This document shows, piece after piece, positions 35,233 through 44,847 of a stretch of 52,974 nucleotides of DNA. The DNA is from Halodesulfovibrio spirochaetisodalis (GTDB lineage: Bacteria; Desulfobacterota; Desulfovibrionia; Desulfovibrionales; Desulfovibrionaceae). The notes under the pieces are model-generated. The model did not search any database. It had not been told where the DNA came from and saw nothing but the letters and a program-made list of their open reading frames with translations. Numbering within the stretch: the first letter of the stretch is position 1; the number at the start of each line of letters is the position of its first letter. Where the stretch lies: NCBI RefSeq assembly GCF_001672295.1, contig NZ_JXMS01000027.1, positions 1 to 52,974 of the forward strand, written 5' to 3'. The position numbers and the translations under genes are program-made.

Positions 35233-36508
35233 CCCCCTCGTTTTAGCCATTGCCGGTTTCGGTACTGTAGGCAGTGGCCTTCTTAAAGTTATCAAAGAGA
35301 ACCGTGAAGCTATTCTTGCACGCACCGGTCGTGAGATTGTTGTAAAGTCTGTCCTTGTACGGGACCTGTCAAAGCCGCGTGCGGCCGACCTTCCTGAAGG
35401 TACTATCCTTACAGATGACCCCAAAGTACTTGTGAATGACCCAGAAGTTGATGTTCTTGTAGAACTTATTGGTGGCATTGCTGCTGCAAAAACACTTATT
35501 GCAGATGCCATTAAGGCAGGAAAACATATTGTAACCGCCAACAAGGCATTGCTTGCTGAAGACGGTCATGATCTGTTTGCTCTTGCAGAAGAACACAACG
35601 TGCACCTCACCTATGAAGCGAGTGTGTGTGGTGCTATTCCGATTCTGGATAGCTTGAAGCAGAACCTTGCAGGTAATCAGGTGCAAAGTCTCGTGGGTAT
35701 TCTTAACGGGACTGCAAACTACATCCTGTCTGAAATGACAACCAAGCAGCTTGATTTTGACACTGCTTTGAAAGCTGCACAAGAACTTGGTTTTGCTGAA
35801 GCAGACCCGACTCTGGATATTGAAGGTTTTGACGCCGCACATAAGCTGTGCCTGCTCACACGACTTGCATTCGGTGTAGAATATCCTTTCAAAGATCTTC
35901 CAGTTGTCGGTGTTTCCAAAATTCATCCTAAGGACATCGAATTTGCACGCGAATTCGGCTACCGCGTAAAGCTGCTCGGTCAGGTTCGTAATGTAGACGG
36001 AAAGATTGAAGCCGGTGTGTTCCCTATGCTGGTACACCACACGCTGCTTATTGCCCGTGTTGGTGGTGCATACAATGCCGTGCGTCTTGAAGGTAATGCC
36101 TGCGGGCCTATTTTCATGCACGGTCAGGGTGCAGGTGATCTTGCAACAGCAAGTGCTGTAATGGGTGACATTCTCACCATTGCCCGTGGTGCAAACCCTA
36201 ACAACACAGGGTATGTAAAACAGGTTCCGCCTCTGGCAGACATCCTTGCTCCGGAAGATGCTACATCCAAGTACTACTTCCGAGTCATGGTTAAAGATGT
36301 TCCTGGTGTACTTCGTGATCTTGCCGGCTCCCTTGCCGAAGAAGACATCTCAATTGCTCAGGCAATTCAGAAGGACGGTACAGAAACTACAGCAGCAGTT
36401 GTATTCCTCACTCACGAAGCCCGAGCAGAAGCTGTTCACAAGGCAGTGGAAGGAATGAAAGAAAAAGGACTGGTTCTTGAAGAGCCAGTATTCTACCGGA
36501 TTCTCTAA
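35219..36508 (+). CDS. hom: Homoserine dehydrogenase
   Basis: 429 aa. NAD(P)-binding [14 protein letters not shown], catalytic core ([49 protein letters not shown]) and a C-terminal ACT domain ([19 protein letters not shown]) for feedback by threonine. Reduces aspartate semialdehyde to homoserine. Start GTG 35219 inside alaC, with GAAGG 8 nt upstream. Its stop overlaps the start of the next gene by one base (TAATG). Confidence 0.95.
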   Translation: MPRNNPLVLAIAGFGTVGSGLLKVIKENREAILARTGREIVVKSVLVRDLSKPRAADLPEGTILTDDPKVLVNDPEVDVLVELIGGIAAAKTLIADAIKAGKHIVTANKALLAEDGHDLFALAEEHNVHLTYEASVCGAIPILDSLKQNLAGNQVQSLVGILNGTANYILSEMTTKQLDFDTALKAAQELGFAEADPTLDIEGFDAAHKLCLLTRLAFGVEYPFKDLPVVGVSKIHPKDIEFAREFGYRVKLLGQVRNVDGKIEAGVFPMLVHHTLLIARVGGAYNAVRLEGNACGPIFMHGQGAGDLATASAVMGDILTIARGANPNNTGYVKQVPPLADILAPEDATSKYYFRVMVKDVPGVLRDLAGSLAEEDISIAQAIQKDGTETTAAVVFLTHEARAEAVHKAVEGMKEKGLVLEEPVFYRIL

Positions 36509-37719
36509 TGCCTAAACGTATCATCTGCATTGCTGACGGCGCTGCAGATGCTCCCTCTCTTTGCCCCGACGGTACGCCGCTGGAACGCGCAAAGACACCA
36601 GTTCTAGATTCTATGACCCGCCACAGTGTGGCGGGTCTTTGCCATACTATTCCCGAAGGTTTCCATCCAGACTCTGATGTGGGAAATATGTCGCTATTCG
36701 GTTACGATCCCAGACAGTTCCATCAAGGACGTGCACCTATTGAAGCAGCTGCACTTAAAATCAATGCTTCTCCTGATGATTTAATTTGGCGCGTGACACT
36801 ATGCTCCGTCACCGATACTCAAATCACAGAACCCTGCGCATCTTCAATCACTCAGGTCGAAGGCGAAGCACTTATACAGATTCTCAATAATGCATGTGCC
36901 CAGTCTGAAACTTCTTTTTCCAACAGTTCCTTCATTGCCAATAGCACTTACAGGCACCTGTTGATTCAAAAAAATGGACGTGCTCTGCTGCAAGCGCATG
37001 ACAAACAACGACTCTCCAAAGGGCAACCTGCATTCTCAATCTGTGGGCCTCATATGCTGCAACAAGCCCCTTTACCACCGTACATTGCTCGGTATCCACT
37101 TGAACTGCAGCAGCTTATACAGACTGCGTCAGCCGCATTGCGCAAACATACTGCGAAAGCAAACCAGATCTGGCTATGGGGACAAGGCAGCCCGTACTCA
37201 TTGCCTGATTTTCATTCAATGCACGGAGTGAATGCCTGCATTATCTCTGGCGTTCCCTTGTTGCACGGCCTTGGACACATGGCTTCTATGCATGTAATTT
37301 CCGATTCCTCTTTCACTGGACGTCCTGACACTGACCTTGCGGCAAAAGCATGTGCCGCAATAGAGTTTTTGCGCCATCCGGAAAATGACATCGCTTTTAT
37401 TCATGTTGAGGCACCGGATCATTGCGGACATCTGGGAGACAGCGAAGGGAAAAAAGATGCTATTGAACGGATTGATTCAGAGCTACTCCCCCTCTTAATG
37501 GACAAGATGCCGGAGGCAAGCATTGCGGTGACGGCAGACCATCTTACCCCCGCCGCAACAAAATCGCATGCACATGGAGCTGTTCCTTTCGTGCTCTACC
37601 ATCCCTCACTGCCAGCACAAAACGAAGTGGCACGATTCACAGAAAAAGAATGTCAAAAAGGAGTGCATCTTTCAAAAGACACACTCCTTCTCTCGCTGCT
37701 CGCCAAACTCAAGCTATAG
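36508..37719 (+). CDS. ApgM-family protein, proposed homoserine kinase
   Basis: 403 aa alkaline-phosphatase-superfamily protein of the cofactor-independent phosphoglycerate mutase (ApgM) type: IICIADGAAD, FHPDSDVGNMSLFGYDP (nucleophile Ser region), FIHVEAPDHCGHLGD and TADHLTPAATKSHAHG (metal ligands). In desulfovibrios such proteins beside hom have been proposed to replace homoserine kinase. Here it is translationally coupled to hom (TAATG) and no thrB is present, which favours that role over glycolysis. Activity not demonstrable from sequence. Confidence 0.85.
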   Translation: MPKRIICIADGAADAPSLCPDGTPLERAKTPVLDSMTRHSVAGLCHTIPEGFHPDSDVGNMSLFGYDPRQFHQGRAPIEAAALKINASPDDLIWRVTLCSVTDTQITEPCASSITQVEGEALIQILNNACAQSETSFSNSSFIANSTYRHLLIQKNGRALLQAHDKQRLSKGQPAFSICGPHMLQQAPLPPYIARYPLELQQLIQTASAALRKHTAKANQIWLWGQGSPYSLPDFHSMHGVNACIISGVPLLHGLGHMASMHVISDSSFTGRPDTDLAAKACAAIEFLRHPENDIAFIHVEAPDHCGHLGDSEGKKDAIERIDSELLPLLMDKMPEASIAVTADHLTPAATKSHAHGAVPFVLYHPSLPAQNEVARFTEKECQKGVHLSKDTLLLSLLAKLKL

Positions 37720-37733
37720 TTAATTCCACTCAC

Positions 37734-39266
37734 CTATGTCGGCAGCAAGCACATACTTGAATCAGTGAACGTTAATTCAAACTCGGTTCCACTGCATGAC
37801 GTAATTTTAAGTGAGGCAGAAAGTTGCTCAACAAGTGCATGCACGACCTGCATCCCCAACGAGTTGGATTCTGCAATATCAAAATCTTCAGGAAACCCTA
37901 CACCGTCATCAATAACCTTAAGAACAATGCTCCCTTCCCGCAGCTCTGAGAAAAGATATAACCTGCCCCGATCTCTTCCGATAAAGGCATGCTTGTATAC
38001 GTTGGAAATAAGCTCATTCAAAATCAACCCACAAGGCACTGCTGTATCCACTGAGAGATGAATTTTTTCCAGATCCACAACCAGCTCTACAGGAACAAGT
38101 GATAAAAAGGCTTGCTCAATGCGCCGTGCCAGTTGCTCCACATAGTAGCTGAAATCAATACAGGAAAGATCATCCGTCCGGTACAGTTCTTCATGAACCA
38201 GTGTCATTGACTGGATCCGCCTCTGGGAATCAAGGAAGCGCTCTTTGTCCTCAAGATTAGAAATACGTTGTGCCTGTAAACTCAACAAGCTGGAAACAAG
38301 TTGCAGATTATTCTTAACCCGGTGGTGCACTTCCTTGAATAAAATATCTTTTTCACGAAGAGAAGCACACAAGGCATCATGAGCATACCTTCTCTCAGTG
38401 ATATCCTCCGCTACACCTACATATCTATATACTTCCCCCTGAGCATCCGTAACGGGAAAAATTCTAAATCCAACCCACTTAACAACCTGCTGCTTACCCA
38501 CAACAAAGCGGTATTCGAAACTTACAGGCGAACTACTGCTGTAGATTTGAGGGAGCCTGCTCAAAGCATCTGGACGATCTTCAGGATGCAATAAATCGAC
38601 AAGCAGCTCTGAATTGAGCGCGAACTGGTCTGGGGTAAGCCCGAACAGTTCCGTCGCTGCGGGGCTCACATACACAAATTCACGAGTCTCAGCATTACGC
38701 ACAAAAAATACTTCGCGAACGGTCTCGACAAGTTGTCTGAAGCGGGCTTCGCTCTCGGTCAATGCAACCGCATCTTCTTTACGTTCCTTGGCTTCACGTC
38801 GCAGTAATGCGTTTGCCCGCTCCAGCTCTTCCGTGCGGCTGCGTACAAGCTCCTTCAAATGCTCTCCTTCAAGAGCGGCTTCTTTCATCAGCTGTGCACG
38901 GGTCAAATTTCGTTCAATAGCCTCAATAAGAACATCCATATTCATGAGCGGCTTGCGCAAGTAATCCCATGCACCACGCTGTAAGGCTATAATAACCTCT
39001 TCAACCTCATCAGTACCGGAAACGACGATAACCGGTATGGCAGGGTTTACACTTGCAAGTCTGGACAGTACTTCTCCTCCGGAGATGTCAGGAAGACGCC
39101 AATCCAGCAAAATCGCATCAATATTTTTCTCTTTAATTAGTGCAAGTCCCTGCAAACCGCTTTCAGCCTGTGTGACACTATACCCTTCATCGGTAAGGTA
39201 TGCCGCAATTGTCTCCCGCACAACAGGATCATCTTCCATTGTCAGCACATTAGTCGAAACAACCAC
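37734..39266 (-). CDS. Response regulator-PAS-histidine kinase hybrid
   Basis: 510 aa, no membrane helix. Order: receiver domain (about 5-120; ILLDWRLPD phospho-acceptor Asp, VVSGT, KP), coiled coil (about 125-170), PAS domain (about 170-295), HisKA_2 kinase box with EVHHRVKNNLQL (phospho-His) and HATPase_c with LILNELISNVYKHAF and DDGVGFP. Soluble kinase that receives from one partner and may phosphorylate another; no output domain and no partner adjacent. Start GTG 39266 with GGAG 6 nt upstream. Confidence 0.9.
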   Translation of the reverse strand: MVVSTNVLTMEDDPVVRETIAAYLTDEGYSVTQAESGLQGLALIKEKNIDAILLDWRLPDISGGEVLSRLASVNPAIPVIVVSGTDEVEEVIIALQRGAWDYLRKPLMNMDVLIEAIERNLTRAQLMKEAALEGEHLKELVRSRTEELERANALLRREAKERKEDAVALTESEARFRQLVETVREVFFVRNAETREFVYVSPAATELFGLTPDQFALNSELLVDLLHPEDRPDALSRLPQIYSSSSPVSFEYRFVVGKQQVVKWVGFRIFPVTDAQGEVYRYVGVAEDITERRYAHDALCASLREKDILFKEVHHRVKNNLQLVSSLLSLQAQRISNLEDKERFLDSQRRIQSMTLVHEELYRTDDLSCIDFSYYVEQLARRIEQAFLSLVPVELVVDLEKIHLSVDTAVPCGLILNELISNVYKHAFIGRDRGRLYLFSELREGSIVLKVIDDGVGFPEDFDIAESNSLGMQVVHALVEQLSASLKITSCSGTEFELTFTDSSMCLLPT

Positions 39267-39395
39267 GCTTCACTCCAGATATTTTCAACGCTTATCCAGT
39301 CGTCAGGCATCCCCAGATACTCTGTCTTTGGTTATAATTCCTGCCTACCATACTAAGTGGCGTAATGAACTGTAAAGATGAGAATAATCCGTTAT

Positions 39396-39434
39396 AAAAA
39401 AATCCCTCCAGTCACTCGAACCAAAGGGATTTTT
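39396..39434 (-). terminator. Terminator of aroC-recD2
   Basis: AAATCCCT/AGGGATTT stem; the plus-strand A-run (39396-39402) gives a T-run on the minus strand. Confidence 0.75.
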
Positions 39435-39468
39435 CTCATTTTCGACAAAGCTTGCTATGAAAAAGTGC

Positions 39469-41679
39469 TTATTGCAAAAACTCGCTTAACCGTTGTGCTA
39501 AGTAAGTAAAACGTTTTTGCATTTTATTGTTCTTAATCGCCATCGTCAGCGCTTTAGGAGAGCCCACCAAAATAACCAGTTTTTTGCCGCGGGTTACCCC
39601 TGTGTAAACAAGGTTACGCTGTAGCAGTACGTAATGCTGGGTAAGTACCGGAATAACAACAGCCTGATATTCAGAGCCCTGAGACTTGTGAATAGAAATT
39701 GCGTATGCCGGAACCAGCTCATCCAGTTCATTGAAGTCATAAATAACGTTTTTTTCGTCATCAAAACGCACCGTAAGCTTTTTGTCTTCTGTGTTCACCA
39801 CACAAATACGTCCGATATCTCCGTTAAAAACATCTTTATCATAGTTATTACGCAACTGCATGACTTTGTCATCAAGACGATATTCACGGTCGCCTCGCTT
39901 CAGACAAAGCGGCTGCGGATTCAAAGCCTGCTGCAACAGATTGTTCAGATTGCCGGAACCGGCAGAACCTTTATGCATAGGAGTCAGTACCTGAATCTGA
40001 TCAATCGGATCAAAACGGAACCGACGCGGTATATGATTCTTTACCAGATCCACAATCATTGCTGCACAACGTTCTGGGTCATCCTGACGGATAAAGTAAA
40101 AATCGGATAACCGCTCTTTTGATGACTCCAAAAACGGAACTTCGCCTGCATTAATCTTGTGCGCGTTTGTAATGATGTCAGACTCCTGCGCCTGACGAAA
40201 AACTTCATGCAACTCAACAACATCCACCACGCCTGAAGAAATAACGTCTTTCAACACGTTACCCGGCCCTACAGACGGCAACTGGTGTACGTCACCCACA
40301 AAAATGACTGTGGCTCCAAGTGGAATGGCCTTAAGCAAATGAAACATCAGCATGGTGTCCATCATCGATGATTCATCAATGACTATCAGACTACACGCTA
40401 GCGGGTTATTTTCATTTCGCTGAAAACCGTCTTCACGCGGTGAATATTCCAACAGACGATGGATGGTTTTTGCTTCCACCCCGATAGTTTCAAACATACG
40501 TTTTGCAGCGCGTCCTGTAGGAGCGCACAACAAAATTTTAGCTTTAAGCTTTTTATATGCCTGCACTATCGCTTTTGTGATTGTTGTCTTACCGGTGCCC
40601 GGCCCACCTGTGAGCACCATCATTTTAGTGCGTACTGCAGTATGCACAGCTTCCAACTGTTCTTCAGCCAAGCTTATGCCTAGTTTTTCAACTACATCTT
40701 CGACGATTTCATCAGGATTAGGGATATGAACAGTTTTTGGAGAGCCAAGAATCTTTTTGATGTAGGTTGAAATACCCGATTCATAAGCATAATAGCGACT
40801 GCGATAGACTGCTACTTGTCCGTTGGAAAGCTCTTCAACAATAACCCGTTCTTCTCGCTCCAACGTATCAATGGCATCTTCAACCAAGTCTGCACGGATA
40901 TTAAGCGTGTCAGAAGTTTTGGTCACCAGTCCATCAAGTGGAAAATACACATGGCCTTCATCGGACGTTTTTGTGAGCATGTACAGAGTACCAGCTTCTG
41001 CACGCAGTGGTGAATCCACCCCAAACCCAATTTTCTGGGCAATGGTGTCTGCTGTCAAAAAGCCGATTCCGTTGATATCCATTGCAAGCCTGTATGGATT
41101 CTCCTGCACAACACTCAGTGCATGCTTTCCATAAAACTTGTAAATGCGAACCGCATACGCTGTCGAAACACCGTGCGGCTGCAAAAACATAATCAGATCA
41201 CGAATACCACGATGTTCTGACCATGCCTCCTGAATGCCCTTTGCTGTACGTTTACCGATACCTTTCACTGTAGAAAGCCGCTCCGGCTCATTATCCAGAA
41301 TAGCAAACGTGTCTTCCCCGAAGGCACCAACAATACGTTCTGCAGTCTTAGGGCCAACTCCCTTAATGAGGCCGGATGCCAGATAATGACGAATACCAGC
41401 CACTCCTGCCGGAAGGCTGGTTTCATATGTAAGCATTTTAAACTGGCGGCCGAACTTGGCATTCTCCACCCACTCGCCGGTCAACTTCAAAGAGCTTCCC
41501 ACTTGCGGGTCTGCCATGTTCCCTACAACAGTATAATTATCACCTGCTGAGGTTTTAAATCTGAGCACGGAGTAGCCGTTTTCTTCATTATGAAAGACTA
41601 CCCGCTCCAGTGTACCGTTAAGTTCGGCAGCGTTCGAATTTTGTGTATCGGTAGGTAAGGTTGGTTGCATGTTGCTCAT
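39469..41679 (-). CDS. recD2: ATP-dependent RecD-like DNA helicase
   Basis: 736 aa. N-terminal OB/HhH region (VGPKTAERIVGAFG, VKGIGKRTAKGI), Walker A LTGGPGTGKTT, IDESSMMDT, VGDVHQLPSVGPGNVL, and motif V/VI region YAISIHKSQGSEYQAVVIP and YTGVTRGKKLV. The HhH extension marks RecD2, a 5'-3' helicase acting without RecBC. Starts 15 nt after the aroC stop with no clear Shine-Dalgarno, so expression probably depends on coupling to aroC. Confidence 0.93.
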   Translation of the reverse strand: MSNMQPTLPTDTQNSNAAELNGTLERVVFHNEENGYSVLRFKTSAGDNYTVVGNMADPQVGSSLKLTGEWVENAKFGRQFKMLTYETSLPAGVAGIRHYLASGLIKGVGPKTAERIVGAFGEDTFAILDNEPERLSTVKGIGKRTAKGIQEAWSEHRGIRDLIMFLQPHGVSTAYAVRIYKFYGKHALSVVQENPYRLAMDINGIGFLTADTIAQKIGFGVDSPLRAEAGTLYMLTKTSDEGHVYFPLDGLVTKTSDTLNIRADLVEDAIDTLEREERVIVEELSNGQVAVYRSRYYAYESGISTYIKKILGSPKTVHIPNPDEIVEDVVEKLGISLAEEQLEAVHTAVRTKMMVLTGGPGTGKTTITKAIVQAYKKLKAKILLCAPTGRAAKRMFETIGVEAKTIHRLLEYSPREDGFQRNENNPLACSLIVIDESSMMDTMLMFHLLKAIPLGATVIFVGDVHQLPSVGPGNVLKDVISSGVVDVVELHEVFRQAQESDIITNAHKINAGEVPFLESSKERLSDFYFIRQDDPERCAAMIVDLVKNHIPRRFRFDPIDQIQVLTPMHKGSAGSGNLNNLLQQALNPQPLCLKRGDREYRLDDKVMQLRNNYDKDVFNGDIGRICVVNTEDKKLTVRFDDEKNVIYDFNELDELVPAYAISIHKSQGSEYQAVVIPVLTQHYVLLQRNLVYTGVTRGKKLVILVGSPKALTMAIKNNKMQKRFTYLAQRLSEFLQ

Positions 41680-41694
41680 GTACTGACAGTTATA

Positions 41695-42795
41695 CTATTC
41701 GTCAAACCCTCGGGGTTCTACAACGCCTGAAACGGGCGAAAAGAATTGCTTGCTCTGCTGCAGCAATAAATCTGCAAGCACAAGTGCAACCATTGACTTC
41801 AACACCGGTACAACCCGCGGAATTGCGCAGATATCATGACGCCCTTTCACCTGCATGGTGCATGGCTCGCCACTTCGAGTTACAGTCTGCTGTTCTTTTG
41901 CAATAGACGGGATAGGCTTAATAGCAGCACGGGCAATAACAGGCATACCATTTGAGATACCACCAAGGCTTCCACCACAGTTATTTGAGGTAAAACCTTG
42001 TGCATCCATGCCGTCATTATTCTCGCTTCCCAGCATACGTGCAGTCTCAAAGCCCTGTCCGATCTCAACACCTTTTACAGAGCCAACGCTCATAAGGGCA
42101 TGAGCAAGCAATGCATCCAGCTTATCAAATACCGGTTCTCCCAATCCTGCGGGAACTCCGAGTGCTTCAATCTGCACAATACCACCAAGGGTATCACCAT
42201 CTTTTTTTACAGCCAGAACGCGCTCATTCCACGCGTCAACAACAGCATCATCTGAAGCAAAATACGGACGTTGCTGTGCCCCTGCGGGGGTAATAGATGG
42301 CGCTTTAATTCCACCAAGTTCCACCGTATACGCGTGAATACTGATACCTTGAGTTGCGAGCAGTTGCATTGCAACAGCTCCACCGACAACACGGCTTACG
42401 GTTTCACGACCTGAAGATCGTCCCCCACCGCGGTAATCACGAAAACCATATTTCTGATCAAATCCGAAATCAGCATGACCGGGACGCCATTTTTCCATTA
42501 TGTCCCCGTAATCACGTGAGCGCTGGTCGGTATTCTCAATAATAAACCCGATAGAAGTACCGGTTGTCTTTCCTTCAAAAACACCTGAAAGAATCCGTAC
42601 TGCATCTGGCTCCTTGCGGGCGGTGGCTGCAATGCCGCCTTGTCCCGGTTTACGTAAGTCAAGCTCACGTTGGATATCCGCCTCAGTCAATGCAATACCG
42701 GATGGGCAACCCTCAATTGTGCCGCCCAAGGCCGCACCGTGGGATTCGCCGAAGGTGCTCAGGCGAAACAGTGTGCCGAACGTATTACCGCTCAT
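41695..42795 (-). CDS. aroC: Chorismate synthase
   Basis: 366 aa FMN-dependent enzyme, last step of the shikimate pathway (EPSP to chorismate). Signature GESHGAALGGTIEGCPSG, RPGHADFGFDQKYGFRDYRGGGRSSGRETVSRV and the conserved HDICAIPRVVPV near the end. RBS AAGGAG before ATG 42795. Upstream of recD2; a shikimate kinase lies nearby but in a separate transcript. Confidence 0.97.
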   Translation of the reverse strand: MSGNTFGTLFRLSTFGESHGAALGGTIEGCPSGIALTEADIQRELDLRKPGQGGIAATARKEPDAVRILSGVFEGKTTGTSIGFIIENTDQRSRDYGDIMEKWRPGHADFGFDQKYGFRDYRGGGRSSGRETVSRVVGGAVAMQLLATQGISIHAYTVELGGIKAPSITPAGAQQRPYFASDDAVVDAWNERVLAVKKDGDTLGGIVQIEALGVPAGLGEPVFDKLDALLAHALMSVGSVKGVEIGQGFETARMLGSENNDGMDAQGFTSNNCGGSLGGISNGMPVIARAAIKPIPSIAKEQQTVTRSGEPCTMQVKGRHDICAIPRVVPVLKSMVALVLADLLLQQSKQFFSPVSGVVEPRGFDE

Positions 42796-42840
42796 TGTCT
42801 GGCTCCTTACTTAAATCGTCATTGGTTGCCGTATAAACAC

Positions 42841-42875
42841 AAAAAAGGGAATCTTCCATTATGAAAAATTCCCCG
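42841..42875 (-). terminator. Terminator of the universal stress protein gene
   Basis: GGGAAT/ATTCCC stem with imperfect continuation; on the minus strand followed by six Ts. Confidence 0.6.
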
Positions 42876-42898
42876 GTCAGATACTGAAAAATTATTTC

Positions 42899-43321
42899 TT
42901 AACGAATTACTGTCACAGGACACTCTGCAAGCTGCAGTACTCTATGCGTTGTACTGCCAAGGAACAAGCCTTTAATGTCTGAATAACCGCGTGACCCCAT
43001 TATGATCATGTCACAGCCTTCACCTTTGGCTACTTGCAGAATAGTTTCTTCTGGAGTTCCGCCAAGCACCATATCTGTCACCTCAACATGGGCTTTTGCA
43101 AAAACTTCTTTATACGGATCAAGTAATGCTGCCGCATAGGCATCTAAGTCATTAATAGCTCTTTCATATAGGTCTTTACTGAGCAATGACGTAACTTCAA
43201 GGCGACAAGTGAGCAATATAACAGACGCTCCGACCATCGGGGCAAACTTGGCAGCATAATCAACAGCTTTTCTGGAAAATTCCGAGCCATCTACCGGAAC
43301 AAGAATCTTTTCGATCTTCAT
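42899..43321 (-). CDS. Universal stress protein (UspA family)
   Basis: 140 aa Rossmann-like protein. ILVPVDGSEFSRKAVDYA at the N-terminus and the ATP-binding GSRGYSDIKGLFLGSTTHRVL followed by CPVTVIR. Cytoplasmic; ATP-binding type. RBS GAGGAGAG before ATG 43321. Monocistronic with terminator. Confidence 0.93.
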   Translation of the reverse strand: MKIEKILVPVDGSEFSRKAVDYAAKFAPMVGASVILLTCRLEVTSLLSKDLYERAINDLDAYAAALLDPYKEVFAKAHVEVTDMVLGGTPEETILQVAKGEGCDMIIMGSRGYSDIKGLFLGSTTHRVLQLAECPVTVIR

Positions 43322-43377
43322 ATTGCTCTCCTCGCATGATGTTAGGAAGATATTTTCATTGAGTATGTACCATCTAA

Positions 43378-43911
43378 CTATGAAACTGGTTTGGTTTCAA
43401 GTAGTTCCAAGATGTTATCAATAATTTCTCCCACCCCCTGCGCTCCATCCACCGCTATATGAGCAGATTCCATATACAGTTCTAACCTTGCAGCTAGAAC
43501 TTCTTTGATTTCCTCTAGTAACGGCTTATCTGTCAATGAGGGGCGTTGTGCATCCAGAGGATCAGCACGTAATCGCCGTGCCAGCTCCTGTGCAGGGACA
43601 TCCAGAAATATAACTACTCCATGATCACGCATGAACTCTCTGTTCTGCGCCCGTAAAACCATGCCTCCACCAGTGGCAATAATACGCATCTCACCTTCAG
43701 ATGCTTCAACCAATGCAGACGACTCGCAGTCACGAAAAGTTTCCCAACCTCCCGCTTCAACAATCTTTTCCACTGTTTTCCCTTGTGATTCACACAAGTA
43801 TGCGTCTGTATCCACAAAATCCCACAACAACTTTTGGGCAAGTCCCTTTCCCACAGAAGTCTTCCCGCTCCCGCGAGACCCTATCAGATATATTCGTTTC
43901 ACTTGTTGCAT
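43378..43911 (-). CDS. Shikimate kinase
   Basis: 177 aa P-loop kinase: GSRGSGKTSVGKGLAQKL (Walker A), DTDAYLCESQGKTV (substrate Asp), GGWETFRDCESSAL, ATGGGMVL and RPSLTD lid region. Phosphorylates shikimate in the aromatic pathway that aroC completes. Starts six nucleotides after the upstream cysteine-cluster gene; the ribosome site is weak, suggesting coupling. Confidence 0.88.
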   Translation of the reverse strand: MQQVKRIYLIGSRGSGKTSVGKGLAQKLLWDFVDTDAYLCESQGKTVEKIVEAGGWETFRDCESSALVEASEGEMRIIATGGGMVLRAQNREFMRDHGVVIFLDVPAQELARRLRADPLDAQRPSLTDKPLLEEIKEVLAARLELYMESAHIAVDGAQGVGEIIDNILELLETKPVS

Positions 43912-43917
43912 CTGTAC

Positions 43918-44652
43918 TTACCTGCTGTACGTAATGTGCTTCGAGATGGCATGCTTCAACAGTTCCACGGCACAGCCTTCTACAGAGTTGTATGCCAACG
44001 GCAATGTAGTCCACCCACCAGCAGCCAGTGGAATTTCAAACGAATCTGCAATATGCAACAACACCCTGTTGTATGCATCATGAACAGCGTCCTGACACTG
44101 TAGTGAATATTTTATGCTTGATGGATTCAGCCTGCACCAAAAACGAAACTTTGTTGAGATCCATGTTCGACAGACCATAGGCCGCGCCTCGTAGCAAGAA
44201 CACTCATTGTCATGCAAAAATGGACACGGGGCAGTCAGCTTTTTGGTAAGCTCCCCCAGTTCATCCCACCTGTCTTCCTGTAACGCTTTCCATAATAACG
44301 GCTGTTGCGGGGTAAAATTTGTATGCCATGCTGGAAAGCCTTCTGCAAATGCAGTTGTTACCTGTTCAGTATCCATACAGTGCAAACAAGCTACAGCTTC
44401 AAATACATCCATAAAAATTGGCTGAGAACAACAATGGCTGCATCCTTTTACACAGGTCTGCTTACCCTGACCAACCTCACGCTCTACACAGCTATCAACA
44501 TATTTCCAGAATCCCTGCATCATCGCAGAAATACTGCCTGCAGCTTCTTCAGGAGTCTCAAACAGCAACTCAGGCAACTCATCAGCAGGAGTAACCAATG
44601 CAGTAAATGTTGCCTTACGAATAATTCGTTCTTGTCTTGTTTCTGAAACCAA
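43918..44652 (-). CDS. YkgJ-family cysteine-cluster protein
   Basis: 244 aa. CVKGCSHCCSQPIFMDVFEAVACLHC and CPFLHDNECSCYEARPMVCRTW give the Cys-rich zinc- or iron-binding signature of the YkgJ/UPF0153 family; function not established. Likely start TTG 44652 with GGGAAA upstream. Operon with shikimate kinase. Confidence 0.8.
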   Translation of the reverse strand: MVSETRQERIIRKATFTALVTPADELPELLFETPEEAAGSISAMMQGFWKYVDSCVEREVGQGKQTCVKGCSHCCSQPIFMDVFEAVACLHCMDTEQVTTAFAEGFPAWHTNFTPQQPLLWKALQEDRWDELGELTKKLTAPCPFLHDNECSCYEARPMVCRTWISTKFRFWCRLNPSSIKYSLQCQDAVHDAYNRVLLHIADSFEIPLAAGGWTTLPLAYNSVEGCAVELLKHAISKHITYSR

Positions 44653-44847
44653 AATGTTTCCCTATCCAATATATAAAAGATTCTAGCATTACTTATAGTA
44701 GCTGTAACCGAGCCATATTTTATACAATTCCGTCAACATCAAAGAAATATTCATCACCATTCGATAAAAAGTACCGGTGGTTCGGGCTTTGAGCCTGAAA
44801 TATTCCATGCTACAGAAGCTAACCACACACTGTACTGGAGGACGAAA

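Noticed and set aside
35369-36121. 250-aa minus-strand frame opposite hom
   Set aside because: Antisense to homoserine dehydrogenase; His/Cys/Asn-rich shadow translation.
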